A stretch of DNA of 64,000 nt from Aradus depressus (GCA_963662175.1 OY759225.1:13199601-13263600); one strand, 5' to 3'; shown: positions 30,899 to 40,919, counted from the stretch's first letter. Notes: generated from the letters alone by a model not told the origin. Made by a program: numbers and translations.

Positions 30899-31470
30899 CC
30901 CTAGTGTATCGCGTATCGATACGCTTCCCTACTTAGAACTACCAGAGAAAAGGCAATTGTAAAAACAGGCAGGGAGGGGTGAAAGTGGAATGAGGGTATG
31001 TCATTCGTTTGGACTCGGTTCATGCCACTTACAGGTGTGACTGGACGAGGCAAAACTGAAAATTAAGATCATTTTACTTCGGGGCCTAAGTACATTTTTC
31101 AAGATACCGTTTATATTTATGACTTAATCAAAAATCTCTACGAATAAAAGTTGTAGAGAAATATGTCACGTACATTTTATGTGAAATGCATTATTTCATA
31201 GGCAGCTTGGTACACGAGATATACCGAAAACCGTCTTAAGTTTACATCTCAAAACCCATTTGTTTTAGACGTTTGCTTGATTTACACAAAATCAGTTGGC
31301 CCAATCGAAAAATTGCTTCTTACCAAAAATGTTTCTTATTAAATTTTCAATAAATTTGTGTCTTTATATTTGAGGTAGAACCAGTAGGTATAAAGTTATT
31401 GCGCTCCAAAGAATGTAGAAAATAGTTCAATGCTTGAATTGTAAATGATAATATATATATGGTCATAACA
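30899..31470. other. unassigned stretch
   Basis: Nothing recognised. Confidence 0.4.
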
Positions 31471-31474
31471 CGAC

Positions 31475-31656
31475 TTTCTTATATCAACCACTTTTTTACA
31501 GAACACACTCCTTCCACTTTTCCTTTCTCAAATTCATTTCATACTGGGTAGTCACTCTCAGAATTACGCTGATGCCTCTTAAATGAATTTAAGTGTAGAA
31601 AGAAGAGGGGAAAGTAATCTGTAAAAAAGTGGTTGTTATAAGAAACTGTACATTAA
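31475..31656. mobile_element. small inverted-repeat MITE
   Basis: Left TTTCTTATATCAACCACTTT + TTTACAGA; right TCTGTAAAAAAGTGGTTGTT + ATAAGAAA. About 180 bp. A half copy lies at 10886-10946. Confidence 0.65.
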
Positions 31657-31689
31657 ATATTTTTATTTTTGTACTCAGGGGGTGTAGGA

Positions 31690-31866
31690 GGGCGCCTGCT
31701 GAGCTTGAGCACGCCGTCCTTCGGAAAGGACGTTAAGAGATGGTCCTCTGCCTGTCCGATGTGAGGTATAGAAGATCCCTAACCTAGTTGAATAAACCTA
31801 GGTAGACAAAATGTATGACTCCCACTATAGAGTCGGGCAAACGTCCACTATAGTCACAATAACTAA
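31690..31866 (+). repeat. SINE-A, headless
   Basis: TGAGCACGCCGTCCTTCGGA to TAGTCACAATAACTAA. Its (AACTA) tail formed part of the target for the next SINE-A. Confidence 0.7.
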
Positions 31867-31873
31867 ATTTAAA

Positions 31874-32221
31874 GAGGGCGCCGGTAGCTCAATGGTATGC
31901 GTGCTTGACTTCTGAACTCAAGGTCGTGGGTTCGTAACCCGACCGAGGCCCTTAGTTTATTTTATCTGGGAGGTAAAATAAACTTAAGCATGCCGTCCTT
32001 CGGATGGGACGTTAATCGATGGACCCGAGCCTGTACGATGTCAGGTACTCGTTAAAGACCCCTACCCTAGATGAATAAAAAATTTAGGGTAGGCAAAATT
32101 TAGGACTCCCACAGTAGAGTCGGGCTCATGTCCACCAGAGTGACGAAAGAGCGCTCTGGTAGTAGGCGATATGACCTCGTAGTTAAAGCCCGGGCATGAG
32201 TCATAAAACCTAACCTAACCT
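31874..32221 (+). repeat. SINE-A, full length with target duplication
   Basis: AACTAAATTTAAA at 31861-31873 and 32222-32234. Intact tRNA-like head, (AACCT)n tail. Very close to the 12.3-kb copy. Landed on the tail of an older SINE-A, so it is younger. Confidence 0.92.
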
Positions 32222-32397
32222 AACTAAATTTAAATGTCAACTAAAAATGTTTATGCTGTAGAGGAAACCCTTTACACGGAAACGGAATTATATTCTCACT
32301 GTTCAAAAAGAATAATATAATCACAATAAAGAATCGTGTTTCACATCCAAAAAAATTATTTGATACAAAGCTTTCATTTTTATTTTTTGGGCAGTTT

Positions 32398-32815
32398 TTT
32401 TTATATATATTATTATAGTTACATAGTTTTCTTTTTCTTTTCTATATCTCGCACATTGGCACCTGATGAAGGGACGTAAGAACGTCTCGAAACACCGTTG
32501 GGATAAACACACTTCCGAAGAGTTTTTTGAAAAATAGTTATCTTAATTTTTATTAAATTGAAAAATATATCTACTTATTATAAATGTATGTATGTATTAT
32601 TTTTTTTTTATACTCATATTTTTAAATATTTTCAGTTTTTATTAATTTCATTTTATTTTTTTTAATAGTTTTTTTATTACTACTAATCATACGTGTGTTA
32701 GACTCAAGTAGTTATAAATATAATTTATAAGATATCTTAATGTATAATTTCTTTTGACGTATCCTATTACCATGTATTGGTTTAACGGAAATAAATTTAT
32801 TAATATTATTAAAAA
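32398..32815 (+). mobile_element. Penelope-like small element with hammerhead-like motif
   Basis: Shares about 410 bp with 45736-46149, from TATAGTTACATAGTTTTCTT to ATTGGTTTAACGGAAATAAA plus an ATT-rich tail. No ORF. Assignment to Penelope-like elements is inference, based on the known association of hammerhead ribozymes with that class. Confidence 0.5.
32440..32515 (+). ncRNA. hammerhead-ribozyme-like motif
   Basis: CTGATGA (32463-32469), hairpin GGGACGT-AAGA-ACGTCTC, GAAAC (from 32489), then ACC-GTT, which would give a 2-bp stem III and a GUU cleavage triplet. Stem II has one mismatch-prone position (CTC for CCC). Stem I pairing is weak and there is an extra A before stem II, so activity is uncertain. 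Confidence 0.5.
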
Positions 32816-33255
32816 CTAACTGAAACAGTGAACAGTCATAAAACTAAAATTTAGTATGGGGCAGTAAAAATAATGTCAACCTGTAAATGATATGTCTCTC
32901 ATTGGGTTGAAGGGCCTTCACGGTGGGAGCCTTCAGTTAGCTATGTCTAATTGTGACTGTCCTTCAAATCACCCTTCATGGCATGTTAGGTCGTTCTCGT
33001 TCAATAGGTCCCCCCCAGCAGCCACAAAAAGAACGGATAACCTTCAATTCATCACTAAACTAACATGGGTTAACATTGGCAAGCAACAGTTACACTGAGG
33101 GGGTGCTATTGAACCTACAGTTCTGAATGAGGACTGATGAGAGGGATGTTTAAGGCTAAATTGAACGTCAAATGGGCAAGAGAGATAGAATATTGTGAAA
33201 TTTATCCCACTTCACAAAGCCACAAATATGATCCTATTTTGAATTTGATAAATGA
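32816..33255. other. unassigned stretch, slightly GC-richer
   Basis: A 68-codon plus frame at 32892-33098 has no recognisable features. May belong with the ORF that follows, on the other strand. Confidence 0.35.
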
Positions 33256-33261
33256 TTTAGT

Positions 33262-33949
33262 TTACATTAAATGGTGGCAAATATAATCCTGGCTAAGCAT
33301 TTTGGAGAACCGGTTGGGGATGTGCACCCTGGAACCACCCAGCCACTTCTTCACGCGGCGCATTCTCCCCATCCGCCATATTGTATTGTTACTGACAAAG
33401 TCTTCCCAGTCGGGAGGGGGAAGACGTGGAGGAATCAGGGATGAAAGAGAAGTGGATTGTGAGGGAACTGAAGATATACAGGAAGGCTGAGGGGACGGGG
33501 GAGGAAGAGAGGGCAGGGGGGTGGACGGACTTGTCGGAGGCTGCGGAGAAGGAGAAGACAGTTTGAGGACAGTCGAGTAGACCGGAGCAAGTGAAACATT
33601 GGCCGAGTAGAGCGGTGCTTCATACAGGGGCACCACGCACTCTTCCATATCGGCAAGATCTTGTTGTAGCTGAAGAGTTAGTGTAACTGTGGGTACGTTG
33701 CTTAATTCCCATTCGCTGTCGGAAAGTTCATCTTCAGAAACTACCCTCAGCAACCTCTTTCACAAGAAAAGCTCCTACTTGTTCTTCAGGAGTGGACACT
33801 CCAGATGGTTGATCAGCTATCTGCATGCTATCTATTATAAATTTTATAAACAAAATTCTCGAGTCGATCAATTTTTCGGATTTTGAGCAAATGTCTAAAA
33901 AAAAAGGTTTTAGATGTAAGATGGTTTTCGGCAAAACGCCGTAAGACAC
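33262..33949 (-). CDS. unrecognised proline/serine-rich protein, frameshifted
   Basis: Two minus-strand frames meet: 33949 to about 33745 (ending near EEQVGAFLVKEVAEG) and about 33750 to 33262. The downstream part starts with an acidic block (SEDELSDSEWELSN), then a leucine/valine-rich stretch with LQQDLADMEECV, a proline/serine-rich middle (about residues 68-115, including repeats of PPSPQP and SLSSLIPP), and a basic aromatic end (WRMGRMRRVKKWLGG, VHIPNRFSK). Composition and the GC rise to near half suggest real coding history rather than chance. No signal peptide or membrane segment seen. The join needs one frameshift, so it is either a pseudogene, an exon pair or a sequence error. I do not recognise a family. 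It could be an exon, a retroelement ORF1-like product, or an old integrated viral gene; the sequence does not decide. Confidence 0.4.
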
Positions 33950-34148
33950 CTATTAATTTTCAGGCGGAATCAGCCAAAGGGGAGGGGGTTATAGGAGGTT
34001 TATAGGAGGCTTATACTCAAATATCACAACAATAACTGCCGATGTAATAAATGTATTGACACAAGATTTAGTATGAGGATTCTTAAGACACTAAATAAAA
34101 TATTGCGTTTTAGCTCAAACAATCATTTGTTTTTGGGGGGCCGAAAGC
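33940..34148 (-). repeat. Repeat B, left of hAT MITE
   Basis: ACACCTATTAATTTTCAGGC, AACTGCCGATGTAATAAATG, TGCGTTTTAGCTCAAAC. Resumes at 35255-35285 (AATTAATTCGTGCTGGGGAA). Confidence 0.7.
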
Positions 34149-35246
34149 CAGTGCTGGATTACCCAATAGGCCGTGACTAGGCCATGGCCTGGGGCCCCCG
34201 TCGATCAAGGGCCCACGTAAAAATTAAAAATGCATTTTTTTTTTTTGTTTTTTTTTTAAACAAAGTTTACTCCGAAAATTCAAAATTATAAATTTTTTTT
34301 ATTCATTAAAAATTTACCAATGAATCAAATGTATGTTTGATCATTTTTTTATATCTATACATTCATCATATCTACCATTGTATTTACGGCAAATAATTTT
34401 TTGAATCAATTTATGATTCCAATTGTTTATTCATCTCAAGTTTCTACTTTCAAATTGCGCGCTCAAGAACACAACCTTTTCTTGTTTCGATCATGAAATG
34501 TTGATTTGAATAGTGTGGAATCGAGTTTTGTTTTAACTGATATTGAATAATAGTGATTGAATAATATTTATAAAAACACTACCAGTTTGCTTGCAGAAGG
34601 TGAGTTATCTTTTATATTCCATATTTACACAACTCATCAGATTCAATCGAAATGTCTACTTTTGTTATACTTTTTTAGTCGAACTTTTCTTATAACTTAA
34701 AACTATTGAAAATATTATCATTTCTATTCTAAGTATGAGGTGATCGAATTTCAAAATTTTGATGAAAAGATTGATCAAATACGAAACTTTTGTTTGTTTG
34801 TTTTCTTTTTTCTTCAAAGTGGCTGTGGAGGATTTTTTAAGATTCCCTCATACCAATAACTTTTTTGTTTGTACATTGGACAGTTTAATTCGTCGAATAA
34901 ATTTAATGTTCGACGTTTCTCTTGTCATTGCTTCTTTTCTATATTTTTATAGATTAAATAATGCGACGAACTTATCAAAGTGGGGCGAAAAAAAAGAAAG
35001 CTTGCGGAGGAGAAGAAAAACAAAGATGCCGCAGATCTAGCAAAAACACCAAAATTGACGTCATTTTTTCAAAGTTCTTTTTTACAAGCTCTATCAGCTA
35101 TTTCATGTTTATACCTTAGAAATAATATAAATCTATTGTTAAATGCATATAAATGCATAAATGAACCTTTTATTGCAGTTTGTAAAAAAAAGGGGCCCCA
35201 AAAACTTTAAGGGCCTAGGGCCTCCTATTCGCTTAATCCGGCACTG
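34149..35246 (+). mobile_element. nonautonomous hAT element
   Basis: 1098 bp flanked by the perfect 8-bp duplication CCGAAAGC (34141-34148 and 35247-35254), inserted in repeat B. Ends CAGTGCTGGATTACC and CAGTGCCGGATTAAG are inverted, followed on both sides by a GGCCTGGGGCCCC-like block. Carries a remnant of a transposase N-terminus but no catalytic part. Confidence 0.88.
34961..35100 (+). pseudogene. N-terminus of a ZMYM1-like hAT transposase
   Basis: ATG at 34961 opens MRRTYQSGAKKK; after a one-base shift in an eight-A run the frame continues as RKLAEEKKNKDAADLAKTPK and LTSFF. Basic S-GA-KRK followed by an acidic/lysine helix and K-P-LTSFF is typical of the start of hAT transposases annotated in animals as zinc finger MYM-type 1-like. 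Downstream catalytic domain deleted: the reading frame ends near 35210 just before the element's 3' end. A GGTGAGT splice-donor-like site lies at about 34600, hinting at an upstream untranslated exon. Confidence 0.6.
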
Positions 35247-35254
35247 CCGAAAGC

Positions 35255-35285
35255 GTAATAAATTAATTCGTGCTGGGGAAGTTTT
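35255..35285 (-). repeat. Repeat B, right of hAT MITE
   Basis: AATAAATTAATTCGTGCTGG and GGAAGT: the other piece of the B copy at 33940-34148. Confidence 0.65.
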
Positions 35286-35639
35286 GATTTATTTTCATAA
35301 CATTAAAGAATTGAAGATATAAATTAATAATAATTATTAACGTTTTAATTGCTGCACGTCTGTGTCTGAATGTCAGTGTGATGCGTTTTAATAATGTCTG
35401 CCCCTGTTCGCCTGCCTCTCACTGGATTTCACTGATTCTCACAAGTGTCTAAAGAGAAAGTGAAAAATGAAATGCAAAATTTTTTTTAGAAGACTCCCAT
35501 CAGTGATATGTGTCAAATATCACTTTAAAAAACCTGTTTGACCCTTTTTTTTTTTATTTGGTTTTAAATTATGTGAACAATTAAAGATATAATATTGATA
35601 TTCTAGTTGGGATTTGATGTTTGTTAGTAGATTACTGTT
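35286..35639. other. unassigned stretch
   Basis: Nothing recognised. Confidence 0.4.
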
Positions 35640-35929
35640 AGTTAGTTAGTTATTATGACTTATGCCCGGGCTTTAACTAGGAGGTCATATCGCTTACTAC
35701 CAGACCGCTCTTTCGCCACTCTGGTGGACATGAGCCCGACTCTATTGTAGCAGTTCTAAATTTTGCCTACCACAGGCTCGGGACCATCGCTTAACATCCG
35801 ACGGACGGCGTGCTTAAGTTTATTTTACTTCACAGATAAAATAAACTAATGGCCTCGGCCGGGTTTCGAACCCACGATCTTGAGCTCAGAAGACAAGCAG
35901 GCATACCACTGAGCTACCAGCGCCCTCCA
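35636..35929 (-). repeat. SINE-A, full length, (TTAG)n tail
   Basis: Tail GTTAGTTAGTTAGTTATTAT, head ending GAGCTACCAGCGCCCTC. The central ACGAGTACCTGACATCG region is deleted. ATTACTGTT before and ATTCACTGTT after look like an imperfect target duplication. Confidence 0.85.
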
Positions 35930-36125
35930 TTCACTGTTGATCTAGAATGGCCGAGAGCCTCCTCATTTTGTAACTTAAAGGTGAAATGTGAAGGCAGTTT
36001 AGTGTGTTCCTAAGATAAGAGGCATCACTTTCGGGGGTGAACTTTGACCCCTGTTCTGCCTAGTAAAATCAATCAATTTTTGATCTGAAAACTGTATTCG
36101 CCTCAGTAAGATGATACAAAAGGGT
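35930..36125 (+). repeat. inverted duplicate of 43496-43692
   Basis: CACTGTTGATCTAGAATGGC, TTAAAGGTGAAATGTGAAGG, GGGGTGAACTTTGACCCCTG and GTATTCGCCTCAGTAAGATG all recur in reverse at 43.5-43.7 kb, again adjoining the head of a SINE-A. Confidence 0.75.
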
Positions 36126-36245
36126 CGATCGGCTTTAATTTTTTGATTTATTGGTTATACAAAATGTTATCTATTCAATATTTTTCAAAATCAGAAAAAA
36201 AAATCCGAATAATGTTTTGTGTTTATAAGTAGTTTTTTTTTATGT

Positions 36246-36266
36246 TACTTCCCCAGGGAAGTTATA
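36246..36266 (-). repeat. Repeat B, split by pogo-like MITE (left piece)
   Basis: TACTTCCCCAGGGAAGTTAT. The other side of the MITE continues TTAGGTCAGAAGTTTGTCGT (to about 37060). Confidence 0.7.
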
Positions 36267-36268
36267 TA

Positions 36269-36948
36269 CAGTAGAACCTCTTAAAGTCGAACCTCGATAA
36301 GTCGAAACCTCCAAAACTAGAAAAAAAGTTTTGTTCCTTTCCCTTCAAGCCCCAAAACCTCCATTACTCGAAATCTCAACCCTCTATTAGTCGAAATAAT
36401 CAGTGAGTCCCTACAAGCCATTTTGGTACATATTTTCCCTCTATAACTCGAAAAAATAAATTGGACCTCTGTATCTCGAACATACCAATGTTTTATTTTA
36501 CAACCTTTACAACTCGATTATTTGAAACTTATTACCTCTATAGCTCGAAGAAAAATAAGTTACCGACTTTAAGAATTTGCCGACAATGTACACATTATTG
36601 TTTCTTAGAAAAAAATTTAGGAGTATACAATAAATAGGATTGCCAATTATCTAAAGCAAAAAAAAATTACTGACTTTTTTTAATACCTAATACATATACT
36701 AAGTATTTTTTATTTTAAGAATGTTTTGAGATAATGTTGATTTATAATAAATATAAATATGTTTGTTACCTCTGTAACTTGAATTTTTATTTATTTCACC
36801 TCTCTAACTCAAAATTAGTTAGAAGGAATCTTAACCTCTACAAGTCTAATCAAAATCCGCCTGAGTCGAAATCCTCCATAAGTCGAAAACTCTATAACTC
36901 GAATTTTTTGGCGTCTCCCTTGATGTTCGACTTGTAGAGGTTATACTG
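36269..36948. mobile_element. pogo/Tigger-like MITE with internal repeats
   Basis: 680 bp between TA duplications (36267-36268, 36949-36950). Ends CAGTAGAACCTCTTAAAGTC and CAGTATAACCTCTACAAGTC are inverted. Inside, the motif CCTCTATAACTCGAAA recurs at least ten times in both halves with small changes. Noncoding. Confidence 0.82.
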
Positions 36949-36950
36949 TA

Positions 36951-37060
36951 TTAGGTCAGAAGTTTGTCGTTGAGTTTTCACCCCTAATTACAAGAGTGAA
37001 AAAAAAAAAAAAATCCTGTATATCTGTGAACAGGATAGGGTGGAGGGAAGGGACGGAGCT
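36951..37060 (-). repeat. Repeat B, right piece
   Basis: GTCAGAAGTTTGTCGTTGAG, then an A-run and GAACAGGATAGGGTGGAGG. Confidence 0.55.
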
Positions 37061-37120
37061 CAACACAGAAAGTGTATTAACTGCCAATGTACCAATGTAA
37101 TGTCAAATATTGACAGACAT

Positions 37121-37910
37121 TTTTTTTTTTTTTTTTTTACAAACAGACATTTACAACTGTACAAAAATAAATACAACAAGCAAATATGGTAATAGAGAGA
37201 TAATGGCAATGTCAAAATGTCAAGAGGGGAGAAATCATCCAGTTGTGACACATTCCTTAGTCACTGATCCTCTCATTTGTAACTAATCACTGTCACTACT
37301 GCTGCTAAGGAGGTCTCTAGGCCATTGACGCATAAGCCGTCGTTGGGGAAGTAGAATGGAGGGCACGGACTAGAGGATTATTGTGGGAACTAAGAAGGGA
37401 AAATATTTTTTTATACTTGAATTTAGCGACTTCGGTGACAAACGGTAGGTTAAGGTGTGGAAAGTTTTGTTGGAGACGTAATAAGGAGCATTGGCTATTT
37501 TACGAAGGATTTTGGATTGAAGGGATTGGATGCGCTGGAGATTGGAAGCCTTACCAGAACCCCAGAGTTCAAGTCCGTAAGTCCACATAGGTTTGATTAC
37601 TGCGTTGTATATAAGTCGTTTTGTTATCAAAGTTAGTTTGGATCTTGTGTCTTGTAGTCTTAGTAAAAATGTATAACGTCTGTTCATTTCTTGTCTTTTC
37701 AGTCTCGTGTGAGGATTCCAAGTTAGTCGTTTATCGAGTATGAGGCCTAGATAGCGGACTTCGTTTCTTAAAGGGATGGGATTTTTGTTAAGGTACACTG
37801 GAGGGCAGGTATATTTTCGACGAAGGGTGAAGTTGTGAACTGATTTCCTATCGTTCAGCTTCACTCTCCAATTTTTGTACCAGGAATGAAGGGATATCAG
37901 GTGTTCTTGG
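37121..37910 (-). mobile_element. 5'-truncated jockey-like LINE
   Basis: Minus-strand coding end, about 240 bp of 3' UTR (GTGACAGTGATTAGTTACAA, CACATTG-type and GACATTGCCATTATCTC segments) and a poly-A (T-run 37121-37138). Same family as 51235-51440, 51581-52330 and the UTR at 7251-7440. Confidence 0.75.
37370..37864 (-). pseudogene. jockey-like LINE RT C-terminal part
   Basis: Open for 164 codons. Reads RRKYTCPPVYLNKNPIPL, then VRYLGLILDKRLTWNPHTRL, KRLIYNAVIKPMWTYGLELW, GSGKASNLQRIQSLQSKILR and KIANAPYYVSNKTF. YLGL-LD--LTW--H, Y----KP-W-YG--LWG and IQ--Q-K-LR---NAP are hallmark blocks downstream of the RT palm in jockey elements. A frameshift after NKTF (near 37455) sends the frame into a false end; the natural continuation (FVTEVAKFKYKK-like) is in the next frame. 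The RT palm and endonuclease are missing by 5' truncation. Confidence 0.8.
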
Positions 37911-38200
37911 ACACAGAAAATTTAGAACGAGCATTCCAAAGGTTTTCAAATTTTCATTTTGGATTCGTGTCGGTTATGCTCCAGTGTACATTGGCCCCTC
38001 TGAAGAAAACATTGTTATCAGGAAAACAAATAAAGAAAAAAATACGAATGGGATAAATATTAATGGATTTTTTTTTAGTTTAGTGTCTAATGGATTTATT
38101 AGTATGTGATAAAAAAAATAGTTTTATCTCACTAATGACAAGATGATAGTCTTCCTTATGGCTCAAGATGTTTTTCTAACCTGCAGTTGCGCTGACCTAT
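37911..38200. other. unassigned stretch
   Basis: Nothing recognised. Confidence 0.4.
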
Positions 38201-38204
38201 GTCT

Positions 38205-38338
38205 CATACAAGTCGCTCTTTCATCACTCTGTTGGACATGAGCCCAACTCTACTATGGGGAGTTCTAAATTTCGCCTAGCTTAAATTTTTATTCACCTAG
38301 GGCAGTGGTCTTGAACGAATACCTGACATCATACAGAC
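38205..38338 (-). repeat. SINE-A fragment
   Basis: AGTCGCTCTTTCATCACTCT to GAATACCTGACATCATACAG. Confidence 0.65.
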
Positions 38339-38350
38339 CCATAAACCTTT

Positions 38351-38380
38351 ATATCGTCGGTCTAAACGTGATACCTCGTA
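38351..38380 (+). repeat. left arm of a distant inverted repeat
   Basis: Thirty bases starting ATATCGTCGGTCTAAACG; the inverse, with one mismatch, is at 39520-39549. About 1.14 kb lie between. Confidence 0.7.
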
Positions 38381-38648
38381 TATGCAAAAAGTAAACTTTA
38401 CAGGAGAGACAAAAAACTGATAAAAAAAAATAGAATTATAGGAAATCTCAATTTTTTCGACATTTGTATTAAATGAGATGTATATGCACGCCATGAATTG
38501 TTTTTAAGCTAGTTTGCAAATTCAAGTAAAGAATTAACGTACTTGACAGAGTTACCAACCAGGTTTCACCAGAATTTCGTTCCCATTTCTTTTGCAAGAT
38601 ACTGTCCTTCAAACCGTATTTCATGGTTGTTTTGTTTTATGTCGTATA

Positions 38649-38852
38649 CGAAGGGAGCCATGGTGGGCTAGAGCGTAGGGCTTTGGTCGCATGGTTTGCA
38701 CCATGGTTTGCGGGTTCGGATCCCGTCCGGAATTGAGTTTTATTTCGTAGATAAAACTCCCTCCCGGGGCCATGGATGTCGTAAAAAATAACTAAATAAC
38801 ACATAGAGCTAGTGTGGTGTCTGCCGAGGCCAATTAAAAAAAAAAAAAAAAA
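38649..38852 (+). repeat. SINE-B, full length
   Basis: GAGCCATGGTGGGCTAGAGC, GGGCTTTGGTCGCATGGTTT, GCGGGTTCGGATCCCGTCC (box B), CCTCCCGGGGCCATGGATGT, GTGTGGTGTCTGCCGAGGCC, then a poly-A of about 18. Contains a 13-bp duplication (CATGGTTTGCACC/CATGGTTTGCGGG). Confidence 0.78.
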
Positions 38853-38876
38853 ATGTATACGAGGTCTTACTAGACC

Positions 38877-39452
38877 ATAGGTTCCCAAACTTATTTTGTC
38901 TACTGCCCACTTTGAGAATAAATTATTTTTTAGCGCCCCCCATTTTTCACCTACTTAAAAACCACTATAACTTCAAATTAAATTAATTATTGTGAGCTAT
39001 ATTAGCGGAGATTAAACATTCATTCTAAACGAGACTTTTACTACAACCCGCAAGAGTTAACTGAGCGTAGTAGGTAGTACACAACGGCGCTCAGGTCTCA
39101 AGTTAACTCTTACGGGCTACACCTGCCAATGAGAATGATTATTGAAACGCAACTTTATAGTATTCAGACAGAGTATCTTTTATTCAAAATAAAACAAACA
39201 TAAGATCAAGTGGAGGAAGGTTACGCAGGGCTTTGTTTACCTACATTTTTCCCCGTCACGATTCACGTATCGATAGGTTCAGAAATAAGCCACTAGATGG
39301 CTCCTAACCTAAGGACCTAGATGAAATTACAAATCGCCCCCTATGCCTCTACACAACAACGCCACAATTTTTTTTTCTGGGTCTCTTACCGCCCCCCTTT
39401 AGGCCTGCAGCGCCCACAAGGGGGCGTTATCGCCCACTTTGGGAAAGGCGGC
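38877..39452. mobile_element. hAT-type MITE
   Basis: 576 bp with a near-perfect 8-bp duplication (ACTAGACC 38869-38876; ACTAGATC 39453-39460). Ends share GGTTCCCAAACT / CCTTTCCCAAAGTGGGCG in inverted form, followed by CTGCCCACTTTG and GCGCCC. Noncoding. Lies just after the poly-A of SINE-B. Confidence 0.62.
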
Positions 39453-39519
39453 ACTAGATCAATATTTTTTTTTTTTTTTTTTTTGGGTAAAAGAAAAAGA
39501 TTTTCGGAAAAATGTCGCT

Positions 39520-39549
39520 TACGAGGTATCACGTTTAGGCCGACGATAT
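39520..39549 (-). repeat. right arm of the distant inverted repeat
   Basis: Inverse of 38351-38380 with one mismatch (TACGAGGTATCACGTTTAGG start). Confidence 0.7.
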
Positions 39550-39808
39550 ATACTATATACCCTGAAAAGATCACAGCGAGTAAATTATAAATATAATTTT
39601 TAAATATCTTAAAAATAAAAATGGTGGCGCCTCAAATGTAGCTAATTTTTATGTCCTCCCCCCCCTTTTTTTGGGAGTTTCTAAAGAAAAAAATTGAGTT
39701 ATTCAATTTTGAAAATTATCAAAGGAGGTTACAGAGCCCAAAATCTGGGAGACAAACAACCATAATGAAAACTGACATTATTGCAGAGATATTGTGAAAT
39801 AATTCAAA
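39550..39808. other. unassigned stretch
   Basis: Nothing recognised. Confidence 0.4.
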
Positions 39809-40051
39809 TGGACTTGAAAAATAAAATAAAACTTGTTTGTTTAATATATTGTCTAATTTCACTAACTATATATACATGGGAGTACTTTCGGTATTTCTAC
39901 CATCCTCAGCCAAAAGCATAAGAGATAAGTCTTATCTCTTATGCTTTTGGCTGAGGATGGTAGAAATACCGAAAGTACTCCCATGTATATATAGTTAGTG
40001 AAATTAGACAATATATTAAATAAACAAGTTTTATTTTATTTTTCAAGTCCA
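39809..40051. mobile_element. 243-bp palindrome with paired hammerhead-like motifs
   Basis: Arms 39809-39929 and 39931-40051 are inverse complements around T39930 with a single mismatch (39839 against 40021). Each arm holds GGCTGAGGATGGTAG-AAA-TACCGAAAGTA: CTGAGGA core, GGTA/TACC stem and GAAA. The right-arm copy is CTGAGGA 39951-39957, GAAA 39971-39974. Fits an inverted pair of terminal repeats of a Penelope-like element, by inference. Confidence 0.75.
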
Positions 40052-40069
40052 AACAACCATAAGCAAGCC

Positions 40070-40255
40070 ATCCTTCATATAGGACGTTAAGCGATGGTCC
40101 CGAGCCTGTACGATGTCAGATACTTGTTCAAAGAACACTACTCTAAGTGAATAAACCTGAATAAGCAAAATTTAGGTCCCAGAGTAGAGTCGGGCTCAAG
40201 TCCACCAGAGGGAGCACTCTGGTAGTAGGCGATATAACCTCATAGATGTAAGCAG
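40070..40255 (+). repeat. SINE-A, headless
   Basis: AGCAAGCCATCCTTCATATA to GGTAGTAGGCGATATAACCT. The distal CAGAGTGACGAAAGAG is shortened to CAGAGGGAG. Confidence 0.68.
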
Positions 40256-40494
40256 CATTTAAAAATAAATAAATATATAGAAATACCACCACCACTATAT
40301 AGAAATACACCATTTTTGCCTTTTTTCAAACCATTTTTTCCACTTCCTATAATTATGTAACAGGAGCCGGAATGACACTTGGTTTTATAACTAGGTACTT
40401 TTAATATGTCAAGGAGTATCTTATTTTGAAAGTATTTTATTTTGACCTTTTCTTTATTTATTTTATATTTTTTACTTGTCCAGTTATACAAAGT

Positions 40495-40605
40495 ACAACG
40501 AAACTTATGTAATCGATCAGAAAGTCGATATATACTTCTTATCGGAACTACATGTTCGATTCGAGGTTTCGGATTGCCCCAGATCGTCGGTGTGTGTATC
40601 TGTGA
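40495..40605 (-). repeat. Repeat B fragment
   Basis: CTTATGTAATCGATCAGAAA, GTCGATATATACTTCTTATC and GTGTGTGTATCTGTG. Confidence 0.45.
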
Positions 40606-40830
40606 AATAATAATAATAAATAATAACATTTATTTCGGTTAAACCAAAACTTGGTAATACGATACGTCATCAGAATGTAGCTATAAGGTACATGAAGAAA
40701 CTCTTCGAGTCTGACACACACGATTATTGTAATAACAATACTATTAAAAAATAAAATGAAATGAATAAATAAATACTAGAAAATATGGAGTATAAAAATA
40801 ATAATATTATATAGTAAATATAGTTTTGAA
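40606..40830 (-). mobile_element. 3' end of the 32.4/45.7-kb type element
   Basis: ATAATAACATTTATTTCGGT, TTAAACCAAAACTTGGTAAT, ACGATACGTCATCAGAATGT and CGAGTCTGACACACACGATT are the inverse of the 3' part of 32398-32815. The hammerhead-like part is not visible here. Confidence 0.5.
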
Positions 40831-40919
40831 TACAATTAAAATTAAGATAATATTTTTTATTAACTATTATTAATACATACATGACACAAAATTTCATATG
40901 TGTATCCAGAGACAACAAG

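Noticed and set aside
39321..39590. 89-codon plus-strand ORF with a long phenylalanine run
   Set aside because: The run is a T-tract and the frame crosses the end of a hAT MITE.
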